Shown piece after piece: positions 29,272-39,161 of a stretch of 64,000 bases of DNA; position 1 is the stretch's first letter; each line of letters opens with the position of its first letter. The notes below the pieces were generated by a model that worked only from the letters and a program-made list of their open reading frames with translations, searched no databases and had not been told where the DNA came from. The position numbers and the translations under genes are program-made. The stretch is from positions 1-64,000 of the forward strand of contig SUUL01000005.1 of NCBI GenBank assembly GCA_015062545.1, written 5' to 3'. Source of the stretch: Alphaproteobacteria bacterium. GTDB taxonomy: Bacteria > Pseudomonadota > Alphaproteobacteria > Rs-D84.

Positions 29272-30258
29272 ATGTTAAATGACATCACAGTTGTACAAAG
29301 CGCACTAAGCGCATTTAATAATGCCGCATTATTGGCACCTGCATTTTTATGGTCTGCCCTGTTGGCAATACCGTTATTTTACATTGTATATTTTTGCGCT
29401 CCGCAAATTACATCTTATTTGAAATGGAATCGCGAAAACTTCTTGGGGCGCACCACAGTATGGACGGCGATATTAACAATGTTATGGGTTGTACTGTTTG
29501 GTGGTAATTATTCTGTATTACGCGATAATTTATCCGTATTACCCATGGTAACCGCAACCATAGTCTTTTTATGTTCTTTATTTGTATCGTCACATATTTT
29601 ACCACATTCCCTGCCCCACAGACGTGGTATATTCTGGTTTTGTACCATGGTATTCATTGCTGCATTGGCATTGTCAGATACTCATGCATGGTGGGGACCT
29701 TTGTTACAAGTTGGTGCATTTTTATTAGGTGTTGGTCTGGGGTACATTTCACACGGCAAGATGCGCCCCATTGCAGGCACAATTCTGATTATAATGATGG
29801 TCACTGTCGCAATTATTATGCAACCTGAATTTTTCCGATTTGGCCAACTGGGCAGCTTGACCCTTGCGCATTTGCTGTTTGTATTATTAATCGGGATTAG
29901 TGCTGTTGCGACATTGGCAACAACGAACATTAAACCCAGCGGCAAAATCTCCATGGGCATTTACATCAAATTAAAATGGTTAATGCGTGTAATATGTACC
30001 TTGGGGGCTGCCTTGTTTATTCTGACCGAAGGTGTTCCTGTATTCATCGGCACATTGGTTGCAGTATTTATTTCTTTTGGAATGTCCGTATGGCATTCAC
30101 CCGCGATTTCCGAACACTTTGGCGACAAATTATTTGCGATATTATTAACCACTTTTGGCATAGTAACAACAATGCCCACCATCAGTGCGCTGGGGATTTT
30201 ATATTGGACCAACATTCCACCAGTTGATTTCTGGGGTGCAGCACGGCGTTTGTTATAG
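29272..30258 (+). CDS. Polytopic membrane protein, unknown
   Basis: About 9-10 hydrophobic segments; start MLNDITVVQ. Confidence 0.65.
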   Translation: MLNDITVVQSALSAFNNAALLAPAFLWSALLAIPLFYIVYFCAPQITSYLKWNRENFLGRTTVWTAILTMLWVVLFGGNYSVLRDNLSVLPMVTATIVFLCSLFVSSHILPHSLPHRRGIFWFCTMVFIAALALSDTHAWWGPLLQVGAFLLGVGLGYISHGKMRPIAGTILIIMMVTVAIIMQPEFFRFGQLGSLTLAHLLFVLLIGISAVATLATTNIKPSGKISMGIYIKLKWLMRVICTLGAALFILTEGVPVFIGTLVAVFISFGMSVWHSPAISEHFGDKLFAILLTTFGIVTTMPTISALGILYWTNIPPVDFWGAARRLL

Positions 30259-30342
30259 TTTGTTATATTTCTTTAATACCATTTTACGCCCAGATAATGT
30301 AGAATTCTGGGCGTTAATAGTATAAAAGAAGCGAGAAATATT

Positions 30343-31140
30343 ATGGCAATACATCCAACTGCAATTATTCACGAAGGCGCAAAATTGGGCGCGGACTGCA
30401 AAATTGGTCCATACTGTATCATTGGTCCAAACGTTGAACTGGGCGATCGTGTGGAATTGGTATCCCACGTTGTTATTGACGGTAAAACATCTATTGGTGA
30501 CGACACAATCGTATATCCATTTGCGGTGTTGGGCGTAATGAGCCAAGACCTGAAATGGCAAGAAGAATCTGCCATGACGGGTTTACGCATCGGCAAACGT
30601 TGCCGTATCCGCGAATATGCAACCATACATTCTGGCACACCGGCATCGGACGGCACATCTATTGGTGACGACTGTCAGATTATGGTTAACGCCCACGTTG
30701 GCCACGATTGCAAGGTTGGCAACAGTGTTGTTATGTCCAACTTGGTTCAGGTTGCAGGCCACGTTGAAATCGAAGACTTTGCAATTCTGTCTGGTGGCAC
30801 AATGGTATTGCAATTTGCACGTATTGGTCGCAACGCGTTTATCGGTGGTATGTCTGGCGTTGGTAACGATGTATTACCATACGCAATTTATGACGGCAAC
30901 CGTGCGGTATATCGGACAATCAACCGCGTTGGTCTGATGCGTCACGGCTTTACCAACGAAGATATGCACGCAATTCATTCTGTATATGCGGCGGTATTCC
31001 GTGGCACCGAAGGGACTGTATCTGACCGCCTGGCCAAAGTTCGCAAGGAAGTAAAGAACAATAAATATGCAATGGATGCGATTGACTTTATTGAAAATCG
31101 TTCCAAGCGCGGCATCGGTACGGCAAAAAATGCAGAATAA
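30343..31140 (+). CDS. lpxA: UDP-N-acetylglucosamine acyltransferase
   Basis: IHPTAIIHEGAKLGADCKIGPYCIIGPNVELGD hexapeptide repeats; HVGHDCKVGNSVVMSN. Confidence 0.95.
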   Translation: MAIHPTAIIHEGAKLGADCKIGPYCIIGPNVELGDRVELVSHVVIDGKTSIGDDTIVYPFAVLGVMSQDLKWQEESAMTGLRIGKRCRIREYATIHSGTPASDGTSIGDDCQIMVNAHVGHDCKVGNSVVMSNLVQVAGHVEIEDFAILSGGTMVLQFARIGRNAFIGGMSGVGNDVLPYAIYDGNRAVYRTINRVGLMRHGFTNEDMHAIHSVYAAVFRGTEGTVSDRLAKVRKEVKNNKYAMDAIDFIENRSKRGIGTAKNAE

Positions 31141-32272
31141 AAAAATCAAAATTTTTATCATTGCAGGCGAAGTTTCTGGTGACGTGTTGGGCGCACGTAT
31201 TATGCAACACATGCCAGACGTTGAATTCATCGGCATTGGTGGCGAAAACATGCAGGCAGTTGGTCTAAAATCATTGTTTCCCATGTCTGATTTGGCAGTT
31301 ATGGGCGCGATTGAGGTTTTGGCCCACGCGCGCACATTAACGCGCCGTATTAATCAAACTGCAAAAGAAATACTTGCACAAAAACCTGATATTGTTCTTT
31401 CTATTGACGCACCAGGTTTTGCGAAAAGCGTTATTAAAAAAATCCGCCAAGATGATGCAGGATGTGAATTAATTAATGCCGGCATGCGTTTTCACCATGT
31501 TGTCGCCCCCCAGGTCTGGGCATGGCGACCAAGGCGCGCCAAGAAATATGCGCGTATTTTTGATAAACTATATGCGTTTTTTGACTTTGAAATTCCCTAC
31601 TTTACGAAATATGGCCTGGACACGGTGGCGGTTGGTCACCCAATTTCAGACGGTTTAATTGGACGTAAAAATACAACAACAAAAAAAACATCTGAAAAAA
31701 TCATTACCCTGGTCCCGGGCAGTCGCATGTCCGAAGTAAAACGCCTGTTACCATTAATGCACGATGTTGCGGACATGTTATTCAGAAACGGATACAGCAA
31801 ATATAAATTTGTAATACCAACTGTTGAAACAACCGCAGAATACGTACGTCAAGAAACATCTCGCTGGGCGGTAAAACCAGAATTGGTTCCCGCATCCCAA
31901 CGGTATGACATATATGACAAGACATATATTGCCATCGTGGCAAGCGGTACTGTGTCAGCAGAACTGGCAATGTTACACATTCCAACGATTGTCGTTTATA
32001 AAATGAACCCAATCACAACATGGATTGTTCGCCAAATAATTCGCGTAAAATGGGTATCGTTGGTTAATATTTTGTTAAATCGTTGTGTATATCCAGAATT
32101 TTTGGGGCCGGCCGCAACCACAGAAAATGTTATTAATGCGGTTGGACAATTATCCATCCCATCTGTCCGCGCAAAAATGATTAACACATTGAAATCTGCT
32201 GATGATTTATGGCGGCGGCCAGACGGCAACCCCAGCCAACTTATCGCATCACACATAAAAGAATCTGTATAA
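31130..32272 (+). CDS. lpxB: Lipid-A-disaccharide synthase
   Basis: IFIIAGEVSGDVLGARIM; PGSRMSEVKRLLP; start in-frame at MQNKKIKIF. Confidence 0.93.
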   Translation: MQNKKIKIFIIAGEVSGDVLGARIMQHMPDVEFIGIGGENMQAVGLKSLFPMSDLAVMGAIEVLAHARTLTRRINQTAKEILAQKPDIVLSIDAPGFAKSVIKKIRQDDAGCELINAGMRFHHVVAPQVWAWRPRRAKKYARIFDKLYAFFDFEIPYFTKYGLDTVAVGHPISDGLIGRKNTTTKKTSEKIITLVPGSRMSEVKRLLPLMHDVADMLFRNGYSKYKFVIPTVETTAEYVRQETSRWAVKPELVPASQRYDIYDKTYIAIVASGTVSAELAMLHIPTIVVYKMNPITTWIVRQIIRVKWVSLVNILLNRCVYPEFLGPAATTENVINAVGQLSIPSVRAKMINTLKSADDLWRRPDGNPSQLIASHIKESV

Positions 32273-32288
32273 ATCCCATAAAAGAAAA

Positions 32289-32317
32289 CATCGGCCAACA
32301 TGCCGATGCTTTTTTTA
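32289..32317. terminator. Terminator
   Basis: catcggc/gccgatg + ttttttt. Confidence 0.7.
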
Positions 32318-34975
32318 TTCTTGTGAATCAATACCATACGGTAATGATAAAACGGTTCCACCAATCACACAATTACCATCTTCATCTTTTACACTTTTGT
32401 TTTCAGTTTCGTTTTCAGTTTCGTTTCCACTTTCGTTTTCACTTTTGTCTTTTAATGGGCATACAGAACCATTGGATGATATTAACTCTGGCGTTTGCGT
32501 ACACCATTGGTCTTCACTATATTTGTCCATAATTCTGCCCTCACTATCTTCTGCAGGATTTGAGTATGTATCTACACACACGGCATCCTTCGATTGTTCT
32601 GTTGTCGGCAATACGGCCTGACAACGAACAGACGTACCCCACTTGCTGCGACGTGCACCATTTTCCCAACACGAACACATCCCCCACGATAATGTATCAA
32701 CACTATCTGCATAATCTCTCGGGCACATATCCTCTTCGTAACCTATACTATAACTGTTTATTATTAGTGCCGCCATGCTACTATCATTGCCTTTTTCCCA
32801 AATCATCTTACATGAATTGCTTGTTGTATCATATACAAGCGGGCTAACCAACTGACGTGGCACAAAACGACCATAAAGATTCGTACATTGTGTAACCAAT
32901 CCTGACAGAACTCTATTATATACTTCGGTTGCAACACCTGTTGGTCGTAATGCTCTATGCTGCACTTTTACAGGAGCAGTATCAGTGATAATACCATACG
33001 CACTCAAACACTCTTTTCCATCATCACATTCACATTTGTTTTTAGGCACATAAAACAGCTGATAACCATTACTATTCGTTTCATAGCAAACATTATCGAT
33101 ACGATCAAATCCACCAAATGCCTGTTCTATAATATCCGGGTCATTACACGCATCAATGGTTGTTAACCGCTTGGCACATTCAGATTTATAATCTTTAATC
33201 GGTGTATTATCTGATTCAAAACCCGTAATTTCGTATAACGAAAACCAATCTGGTGCCATCCCCTTGTCAAACAGACCACTGTACGGATAATAAAAGTTTT
33301 CATAATTCGTACCACCATATTTATCAAAGCATTGTTGCACAACGGCGCGACACGCTGTTAACGTATCTTCTTGCTGAACCTGATCGATATATTCTGCAAT
33401 AATATCTTGCCCTGTTTCCTGCTTGAACATATTATTACACGCATCAATATAATCGCTGCACATTCTGGAATTCAACGCAATCTTATTAGGTTGCAATACC
33501 ACCGTATCATCAGAATCCAAATCTTTCATTGCCACATCAACCGCATCTTCAGTATTCATATAGCATGATGACACATAATCAAAACATAGCTGTTTAATTT
33601 CAGACACCTTGGCCTGTTGCGAATAATAGATTGCCAACATCGCCTTGTCCAGATATTCAGACCAAACGACATCTGCCTTTTCCACACATTTATCCAACGC
33701 CGGCTGTGCAAATTTTTTAACACGATTTTCAAAATTTTGAACAAAGACACGATTATCTGTTATCTTGGACAACTTTTGATTTGCCATCTCTACCCCTGCA
33801 CTGAACGACAACATTTGTTGCAGTTTATAGAAATCAGACACACCTGCGATTGGCTGCCCTGTGGTAATATCAATATATTCACCATTATCCAAACATTTAT
33901 GATAATTTGCGCCACAAACCTCTTCACTTAGCACGGCTGTTTCCACTTCGTTAATACAGGTTGTTATATCCGAAGAATTGTGCTTTTTACGATTTTCAAT
34001 ACGTGCCAAGTCTAACATCGCATTACTTTCCCGAACGGCCGCCTTCATTTGTTTTTGCGTGTCAGCGATTGCAGATTGCACCGTATTGCAATCTTGTTCA
34101 ACCGCCATCAAGTACGCAGTAACCGCACGTTGCAAAGACGCATCTGTACAATCATTTCGCACTGCTTGACGACATTGTGGATAAACAGCACTGTACAAAG
34201 CCTGACCATTATATGCCCCAATGGCTTGGCCTATATCTGTCATACCAAATGCATTTGCCGTATCAAATGATATATTAACACTGTTCAAATCTGTGTATTT
34301 ACCGCCAACGGTCGCATCTGTTCCCCGAATAGAGTTCATTATCGCCTGCAACAAAGCCTTGGATGCCGAATTATCAGATGTCAACGCATGTTCCCCTTCG
34401 GATTCTGTACGCATTGCGGTTGCCTGCGCGGCGGTCATCCCCACCACATCCAGATTTTCATTAAATACTGTTAAATCTTCACCTGCGCCCTGCAAAGTTT
34501 CACGTTGCTGTGTTAACTCAAACACCCTGTCATTACAGGAACAACGGCGATAGTCATCATTTTTCAACGAACAAAATTGATCCATGCATGAAAAGTAAGC
34601 GTTTTTACACCGTTCATATTCTGCACCTGTACGCGTTTCAGATATCAACGCCCCTGCATCCACAGATGTGGCACGCGCAACCACCTGTCCAGTGCGCACA
34701 GCATTTACATTTCCAGCCACCGACCGCTGTTTTTGCGTGACCGCCCCGCGTGTTGCGACCTGCTTGCCCGAAACGGAACGCGCCACACTGCTTGCCGACC
34801 GCGGCATCAGATTTCCCGTTCGTACATTTGTACGCGGCGCAGATGTTGCCACACGCGATTGCACAACCTGCCCACCAGATTTTTCACGTGAAATCGCCGT
34901 TCCATCACGCACAGCAGCATCGGCAACACCGATGCAAAACAGCAGATTTGCAATAAAAACAAGAATTTTCTTCAT
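32315..34975 (-). CDS. Large secreted Cys-containing protein of unknown function
   Basis: Signal peptide MKKILVFIANLLFCIGVADA; many paired Cys. Confidence 0.75.
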   Translation of the reverse strand: MKKILVFIANLLFCIGVADAAVRDGTAISREKSGGQVVQSRVATSAPRTNVRTGNLMPRSASSVARSVSGKQVATRGAVTQKQRSVAGNVNAVRTGQVVARATSVDAGALISETRTGAEYERCKNAYFSCMDQFCSLKNDDYRRCSCNDRVFELTQQRETLQGAGEDLTVFNENLDVVGMTAAQATAMRTESEGEHALTSDNSASKALLQAIMNSIRGTDATVGGKYTDLNSVNISFDTANAFGMTDIGQAIGAYNGQALYSAVYPQCRQAVRNDCTDASLQRAVTAYLMAVEQDCNTVQSAIADTQKQMKAAVRESNAMLDLARIENRKKHNSSDITTCINEVETAVLSEEVCGANYHKCLDNGEYIDITTGQPIAGVSDFYKLQQMLSFSAGVEMANQKLSKITDNRVFVQNFENRVKKFAQPALDKCVEKADVVWSEYLDKAMLAIYYSQQAKVSEIKQLCFDYVSSCYMNTEDAVDVAMKDLDSDDTVVLQPNKIALNSRMCSDYIDACNNMFKQETGQDIIAEYIDQVQQEDTLTACRAVVQQCFDKYGGTNYENFYYPYSGLFDKGMAPDWFSLYEITGFESDNTPIKDYKSECAKRLTTIDACNDPDIIEQAFGGFDRIDNVCYETNSNGYQLFYVPKNKCECDDGKECLSAYGIITDTAPVKVQHRALRPTGVATEVYNRVLSGLVTQCTNLYGRFVPRQLVSPLVYDTTSNSCKMIWEKGNDSSMAALIINSYSIGYEEDMCPRDYADSVDTLSWGMCSCWENGARRSKWGTSVRCQAVLPTTEQSKDAVCVDTYSNPAEDSEGRIMDKYSEDQWCTQTPELISSNGSVCPLKDKSENESGNETENETENKSVKDEDGNCVIGGTVLSLPYGIDSQE

Positions 34976-35113
34976 CTCTGATAAAATCTTAGCAAATTTA
35001 CAGATTTTAGCGCAAGCGAATAATCATATTTTTACATTATAAATACCAAGATAGCCCCCATGCATTTTTCTTGTTGCAAAGGAATTAAAATTAATATATT
35101 ATGTGCGTTGCCT

Positions 35114-35200
35114 GCGGATATGGCGGAATTGGTAGACGCGCTAGTTTCAGGTACTAGTGGTAGCAATACCTTGGAAGTTCGAGTCTTCTTATCCGCACCA
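35114..35200 (+). tRNA. tRNA-Leu(CAG)
   Basis: GCGGATA acceptor, long variable arm, loop TTCAGGT, encoded CCA. Confidence 0.93.
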
Positions 35201-35209
35201 TACAGTTTT

Positions 35210-35285
35210 GGGGTTGTAGCTCAGTTGATAGAGCGCTACGTTCGCATCGTAGAGGTCGTGGGTTTGAGTCCCATCAGCTCCACCA
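35210..35285 (+). tRNA. tRNA-Ala(CGC)
   Basis: GGGGTTG acceptor, loop TTCGCAT, encoded CCA. Confidence 0.9.
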
Positions 35286-35299
35286 AAATCAAAGTCTTC

Positions 35300-35386
35300 G
35301 GGGATATGGCGGAATGGTAGACGCTGAGGACTTAAAATCCTTTGGTCATTGCGACCGTGTGGGTTCAAGTCCCACTATCCCCACCA
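35300..35386 (+). tRNA. tRNA-Leu(UAA)
   Basis: GGGGATA acceptor, anticodon TAA, long variable arm, encoded CCA. Confidence 0.93.
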
Positions 35387-35393
35387 GAAGATT

Positions 35394-35419
35394 AAAACAC
35401 CGACATTTGTCGGTGTTTT
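35394..35419. terminator. Bidirectional terminator
   Basis: aaaacaccgaca/tgtcggtgtttt. Confidence 0.75.
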
Positions 35420-35420
35420 A

Positions 35421-37382
35421 TTATTCTTTGGTATTATCAGCAATCAGAACAGGTGGCGTATGGTTACGCATAGTGTTTGTCGCATGTGAAAATTGCTGTC
35501 TTGGTGTGCGATAACCCATTTTTGCCAGGATTTCTGGGGAAATGTCGTATGTGGTGACGTGCCCGTTTTGTTTTTTGTCTTGTTCCAAGGCATTTAAGCG
35601 TTTTATAAATTGCGTGCCTTCGGTATAAAAATATTTGGCCGTGGCGGGCAATCCGTGAATATGTGTCCTTTTCATGTCAGGTGCCATAAAATCCAAAATT
35701 TCATGCCATTGCGGGTCGTTTTCATCGATTGGCACCATACGGTCGCGAACCACCAGATACCGTGCAACAATTGGGTTGTTGTGTGGTGATACAATCATTT
35801 CAATTGTAGACTTCTTTGTGTTTGCTGCGTTGTCTTTTAGATTGTGTTGTTTATCGGTGCGGTCGCCGTACTCTTCCAAGACACGGTCAGATAATTCCAA
35901 ATTGCGTTTACTGTTTTTAAATACGGTTACAACACCGACAGTATTATTGCCGAGTTTGAATAGATATTCTGGATTCATTGTGCCGCCGTTTGGCCCAGGA
36001 GAGTCAGCAACGTTTGTTGCGTATGATATTGCGTATCGTGGGTTTGGTGTGGCGTATACAATTCCACTGCGCCCGGTGCGCCATGTTGGGGTGGCGTATG
36101 ATGATGCCGGATCGCTGGTCGCAAATGTTTGGCCGCGGAACAGATGATTGCTGTCAGATTGTTGTATGCAGAATAATTCTGTGGATATACTTTTGGGGGA
36201 ATACAATTTGTTCCTTATCAGTTGTGAAACATGTTCTTTGTTTGATTTGTGATTTTCTGGTGTTGGATTGATTTGTGAATATGTGGCGGGCTTTGTGACA
36301 CCTCCGAATTTAACATTGTGTTCGGCCAGATATTTTAGCAATGTTTCAATGTTTGTTCGGGCCTTGTCCGGCGAATAAAAAGGTGTGATTAGTTCTACAA
36401 CAGGCTGGTGGTATATATTTTGTGTTTCACGGATTATATATTCGTTGGGTGCATACCCTGTTTTTAATCCTGCATGTTCCAGGAGTTTTTTTAGGTCGTG
36501 GGCGGATATGTTATTGATTGTTTGAAAAAATGATACGGGTTCTGATAACCCCTGCATATTTAATGTGGCAGGAATACGTTTACGCAGATGCTTGCGATTG
36601 TCGTATGTATACAGGAATTGCGCGATGTGTTCCTGTAATGTATTGGACAATTTATCGTGTTGTTTCTGATAAGCTGCCATCTGTGATTGTGTACTGTGTA
36701 ATTTAGTGTTTAACGTTGCCAGGTTGGAATTTAAACGGGTTATATCTTGGTCAATAGATTGTTGTTTGCGTTGTGTTGCGCCCTCTATGTCATTTATCGT
36801 GGTCAGATTTATTTGTTTTAACATATCCGCAATTTCAGTATATAACTGGTTGAATTTTTGTTCTCGGGATTTTGCGCTAAATGTCTTGGTGAAAAAGTTC
36901 ATATTTTGGCGCAATTTATTCAACAAATAATCATATTCAGTAAAATAGTCCATTACAAGGTCATGCAGTCGTTCAGGGAACATTGCCAACAGTTGGTTGG
37001 TTTTTTCCTTGATTTGTGGAACCAAATGTTGTGCTGTTTCTGTATATTTTTGTTTTTCGGATTGTTTGTCCTGAATTTTTTTATTTATATCGCTAATTTG
37101 ATTATTAGTGTCGCTGATGGATTTGCGCGCACTTGTTATGTTCAACCGTAGTGATTCAGGATATTCCTGATTACGTTTTGCGATGATTGATTTTATGTGT
37201 GTTTCAGGATTAAGTTCGGGGTCAAAAAGTGCATTGTCACCGTTAAGTGATGGGCGCAACACAGTAATGTCACGTTGCCTTTTGTTGTCGTGATATGTAA
37301 CCGTGTCGCGTTCGTAATATTCGTCCATTATTTTGCGAACCTGTTTCATGTCCAGTTGTAATAATTGTTCTGAATCAGACAT
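35421..37382 (-). CDS. Coiled-coil protein with ADP-ribosyltransferase-like C-terminal region (candidate effector)
   Basis: HLFRGQTF...GIVYATPNPRYAISYA...STIEMIVSPHNNPIVARYLVVRDRMVPI; long N-terminal coiled coil; no signal peptide. Confidence 0.6.
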   Translation of the reverse strand: MSDSEQLLQLDMKQVRKIMDEYYERDTVTYHDNKRQRDITVLRPSLNGDNALFDPELNPETHIKSIIAKRNQEYPESLRLNITSARKSISDTNNQISDINKKIQDKQSEKQKYTETAQHLVPQIKEKTNQLLAMFPERLHDLVMDYFTEYDYLLNKLRQNMNFFTKTFSAKSREQKFNQLYTEIADMLKQINLTTINDIEGATQRKQQSIDQDITRLNSNLATLNTKLHSTQSQMAAYQKQHDKLSNTLQEHIAQFLYTYDNRKHLRKRIPATLNMQGLSEPVSFFQTINNISAHDLKKLLEHAGLKTGYAPNEYIIRETQNIYHQPVVELITPFYSPDKARTNIETLLKYLAEHNVKFGGVTKPATYSQINPTPENHKSNKEHVSQLIRNKLYSPKSISTELFCIQQSDSNHLFRGQTFATSDPASSYATPTWRTGRSGIVYATPNPRYAISYATNVADSPGPNGGTMNPEYLFKLGNNTVGVVTVFKNSKRNLELSDRVLEEYGDRTDKQHNLKDNAANTKKSTIEMIVSPHNNPIVARYLVVRDRMVPIDENDPQWHEILDFMAPDMKRTHIHGLPATAKYFYTEGTQFIKRLNALEQDKKQNGHVTTYDISPEILAKMGYRTPRQQFSHATNTMRNHTPPVLIADNTKE

Positions 37383-37471
37383 TTTACCTTTCCTTGCTAT
37401 CAGGTTAAATTATATCATATAATAAAATTCCTTGCAAGATGGGGATAATTACGTATAATATGCGGGGTATC

Positions 37472-37548
37472 GGATGTGTAGCTCAGTTGGTTAGAGCGCT
37501 TCGTTCACATCGAAGAGGTCGTTGGTTCGAGTCCAATCACATCCACCA
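37472..37548 (+). tRNA. tRNA-Val(CAC)
   Basis: GGATGTG acceptor, loop TTCACAT, encoded CCA. Confidence 0.93.
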
Positions 37549-37570
37549 ACCTTAACGCACAGGGTTGTTT

Positions 37571-38065
37571 ATGTATAAATGCAAATATTTAACCGACAGC
37601 AACATCAAGCAAATGACTGGTTCGGTTACATATAATGATGTTTTAACCTATAACTTACGCACAGGCCGTCTCAGTTCGCATTATTATAACGGTCAAACAA
37701 TTTTATCTGAACGCGAATTGCAAGAATGGCTTGATTTGACGACTTACAATTTTAACCGAATGAATATGGGAACGGGACTTGAACCTGTGATATTGGCAGT
37801 AAAAACTATCAGCTGCCCCACAATAACCCTTCGTGGCGATTATGCAAATGCACCACATTGCAAAACAGGTTATGGGCTATTAGGCAACATCATTTTCTTT
37901 GACCGCCGCCGCAATGAATACGTATCTACACCAAACAAGTGGGTTTATTTAGGGTCATGTTCATGTTGGAAAGAAAACACAATTTTTGCAATGCGCAACT
38001 TTATAATGTATCTGGCACGCGACAAAAGCAGTACATTAAAGAAACTTATCAAACGCCACAGATAA
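37571..38065 (+). CDS. Hypothetical protein, unknown
   Basis: ATG at 37571 (track start 37565 is TTG); no recognised domain. Confidence 0.6.
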   Translation: MYKCKYLTDSNIKQMTGSVTYNDVLTYNLRTGRLSSHYYNGQTILSERELQEWLDLTTYNFNRMNMGTGLEPVILAVKTISCPTITLRGDYANAPHCKTGYGLLGNIIFFDRRRNEYVSTPNKWVYLGSCSCWKENTIFAMRNFIMYLARDKSSTLKKLIKRHR

Positions 38066-38089
38066 AAAACCGCCAAATGGCGGTTTTTA
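38064..38089. terminator. Bidirectional terminator, same core as 26428-26456
   Basis: aaaaaccgcc-aaat-ggcggttttt. Confidence 0.75.
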
Positions 38090-38091
38090 TT

Positions 38092-39156
38092 TTATTCCAT
38101 ATTTGCCAGTTGCTCCAATTGATCTGCCGCAATCAACGCATCAATCATTTCATCCAAACCTGCGCCCCCTGCCAGAATATCATCCAACTTGTACAAAGTC
38201 AGTTTTATACGATGATCTGTTACGCGCTGTTCCGGGAAATTATATGTGCGAATTTTTTCACTTCTGTCCCCAGAACCAACCATTGATTTACGTGATGCAT
38301 TACTGGCATTTTCTTGTTCCATACGCTGTTTTTCATATATCTTGGAACGCAAGACAGACATTGCCGCAATCTTATTCTGCAACTGACTGCGTTCATTTTG
38401 ACACGTCACAACAATACCCGTTGGAAAGTGAGTTATACGAATCGCACTGTCGGTTTTATTAACATGCTGACCACCGGCACCAGATGCGCGGAAAATATCA
38501 ATACGAATATCCTTGTCTTCAATCACAACGTCTATATCTTTGGCTTCGGGCATAACGGCAACAGATGCCGCACTGGTATGAATACGACCGCCTGCCTCGG
38601 TTTCTGGAACACGTTGCACACGATGAATTCCTGATTCAAATTTCATACGACCATACGCACCCGCGCCATCAATCTTGAACACAATTTCCTTGTATCCACG
38701 CAATGATGTGGCATTTTCTTCAATAACTTCTACCTTCCATCCTTGGCGCAATGCATAAGATTTATATTGATTATACAAATCCCCTGCAAACAAGGCGGAT
38801 TCTTCACCACCAACACCCGCACGAATTTCCATAATCACACTGTTATCGTCTGCATCATCACGTGGCAACAATGCAATTTGCAACTTCTTTTCTACTTCTG
38901 GCAGCGCATGATTCAATTCATTCAACTGTTCCACCGCAATATCACGCAGTTCCGGATCATGTTGCATTTCATTTGCATCCGCAATCCCAGACACAATTTG
39001 AAAATATTCCGTAATCAGTGGCAAAATTTCATTTAATCGCGAATATTCCTTGGATAATTTTGCCAACGCCTCACCAGACAGTTCGCCTGAATTCATCTGC
39101 AGTTCAATATCTGCAGCACGCGTTTGAATATCACGTAATTTTTGTTCAATAATCAT
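38092..39156 (-). CDS. prfA: Peptide chain release factor 1
   Basis: IRAGVGGEESALFAGDLYNQY; GGQHVNKTDSAIRITHFPTGIVV. Confidence 0.96.
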   Translation of the reverse strand: MIIEQKLRDIQTRAADIELQMNSGELSGEALAKLSKEYSRLNEILPLITEYFQIVSGIADANEMQHDPELRDIAVEQLNELNHALPEVEKKLQIALLPRDDADDNSVIMEIRAGVGGEESALFAGDLYNQYKSYALRQGWKVEVIEENATSLRGYKEIVFKIDGAGAYGRMKFESGIHRVQRVPETEAGGRIHTSAASVAVMPEAKDIDVVIEDKDIRIDIFRASGAGGQHVNKTDSAIRITHFPTGIVVTCQNERSQLQNKIAAMSVLRSKIYEKQRMEQENASNASRKSMVGSGDRSEKIRTYNFPEQRVTDHRIKLTLYKLDDILAGGAGLDEMIDALIAADQLEQLANME

Positions 39157-39161
39157 TTTTA

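Noticed and set aside
35101-35320. 86-aa ORF across the tRNA cluster
   Set aside because: Lies on tRNA-Leu and tRNA-Ala genes; spurious.
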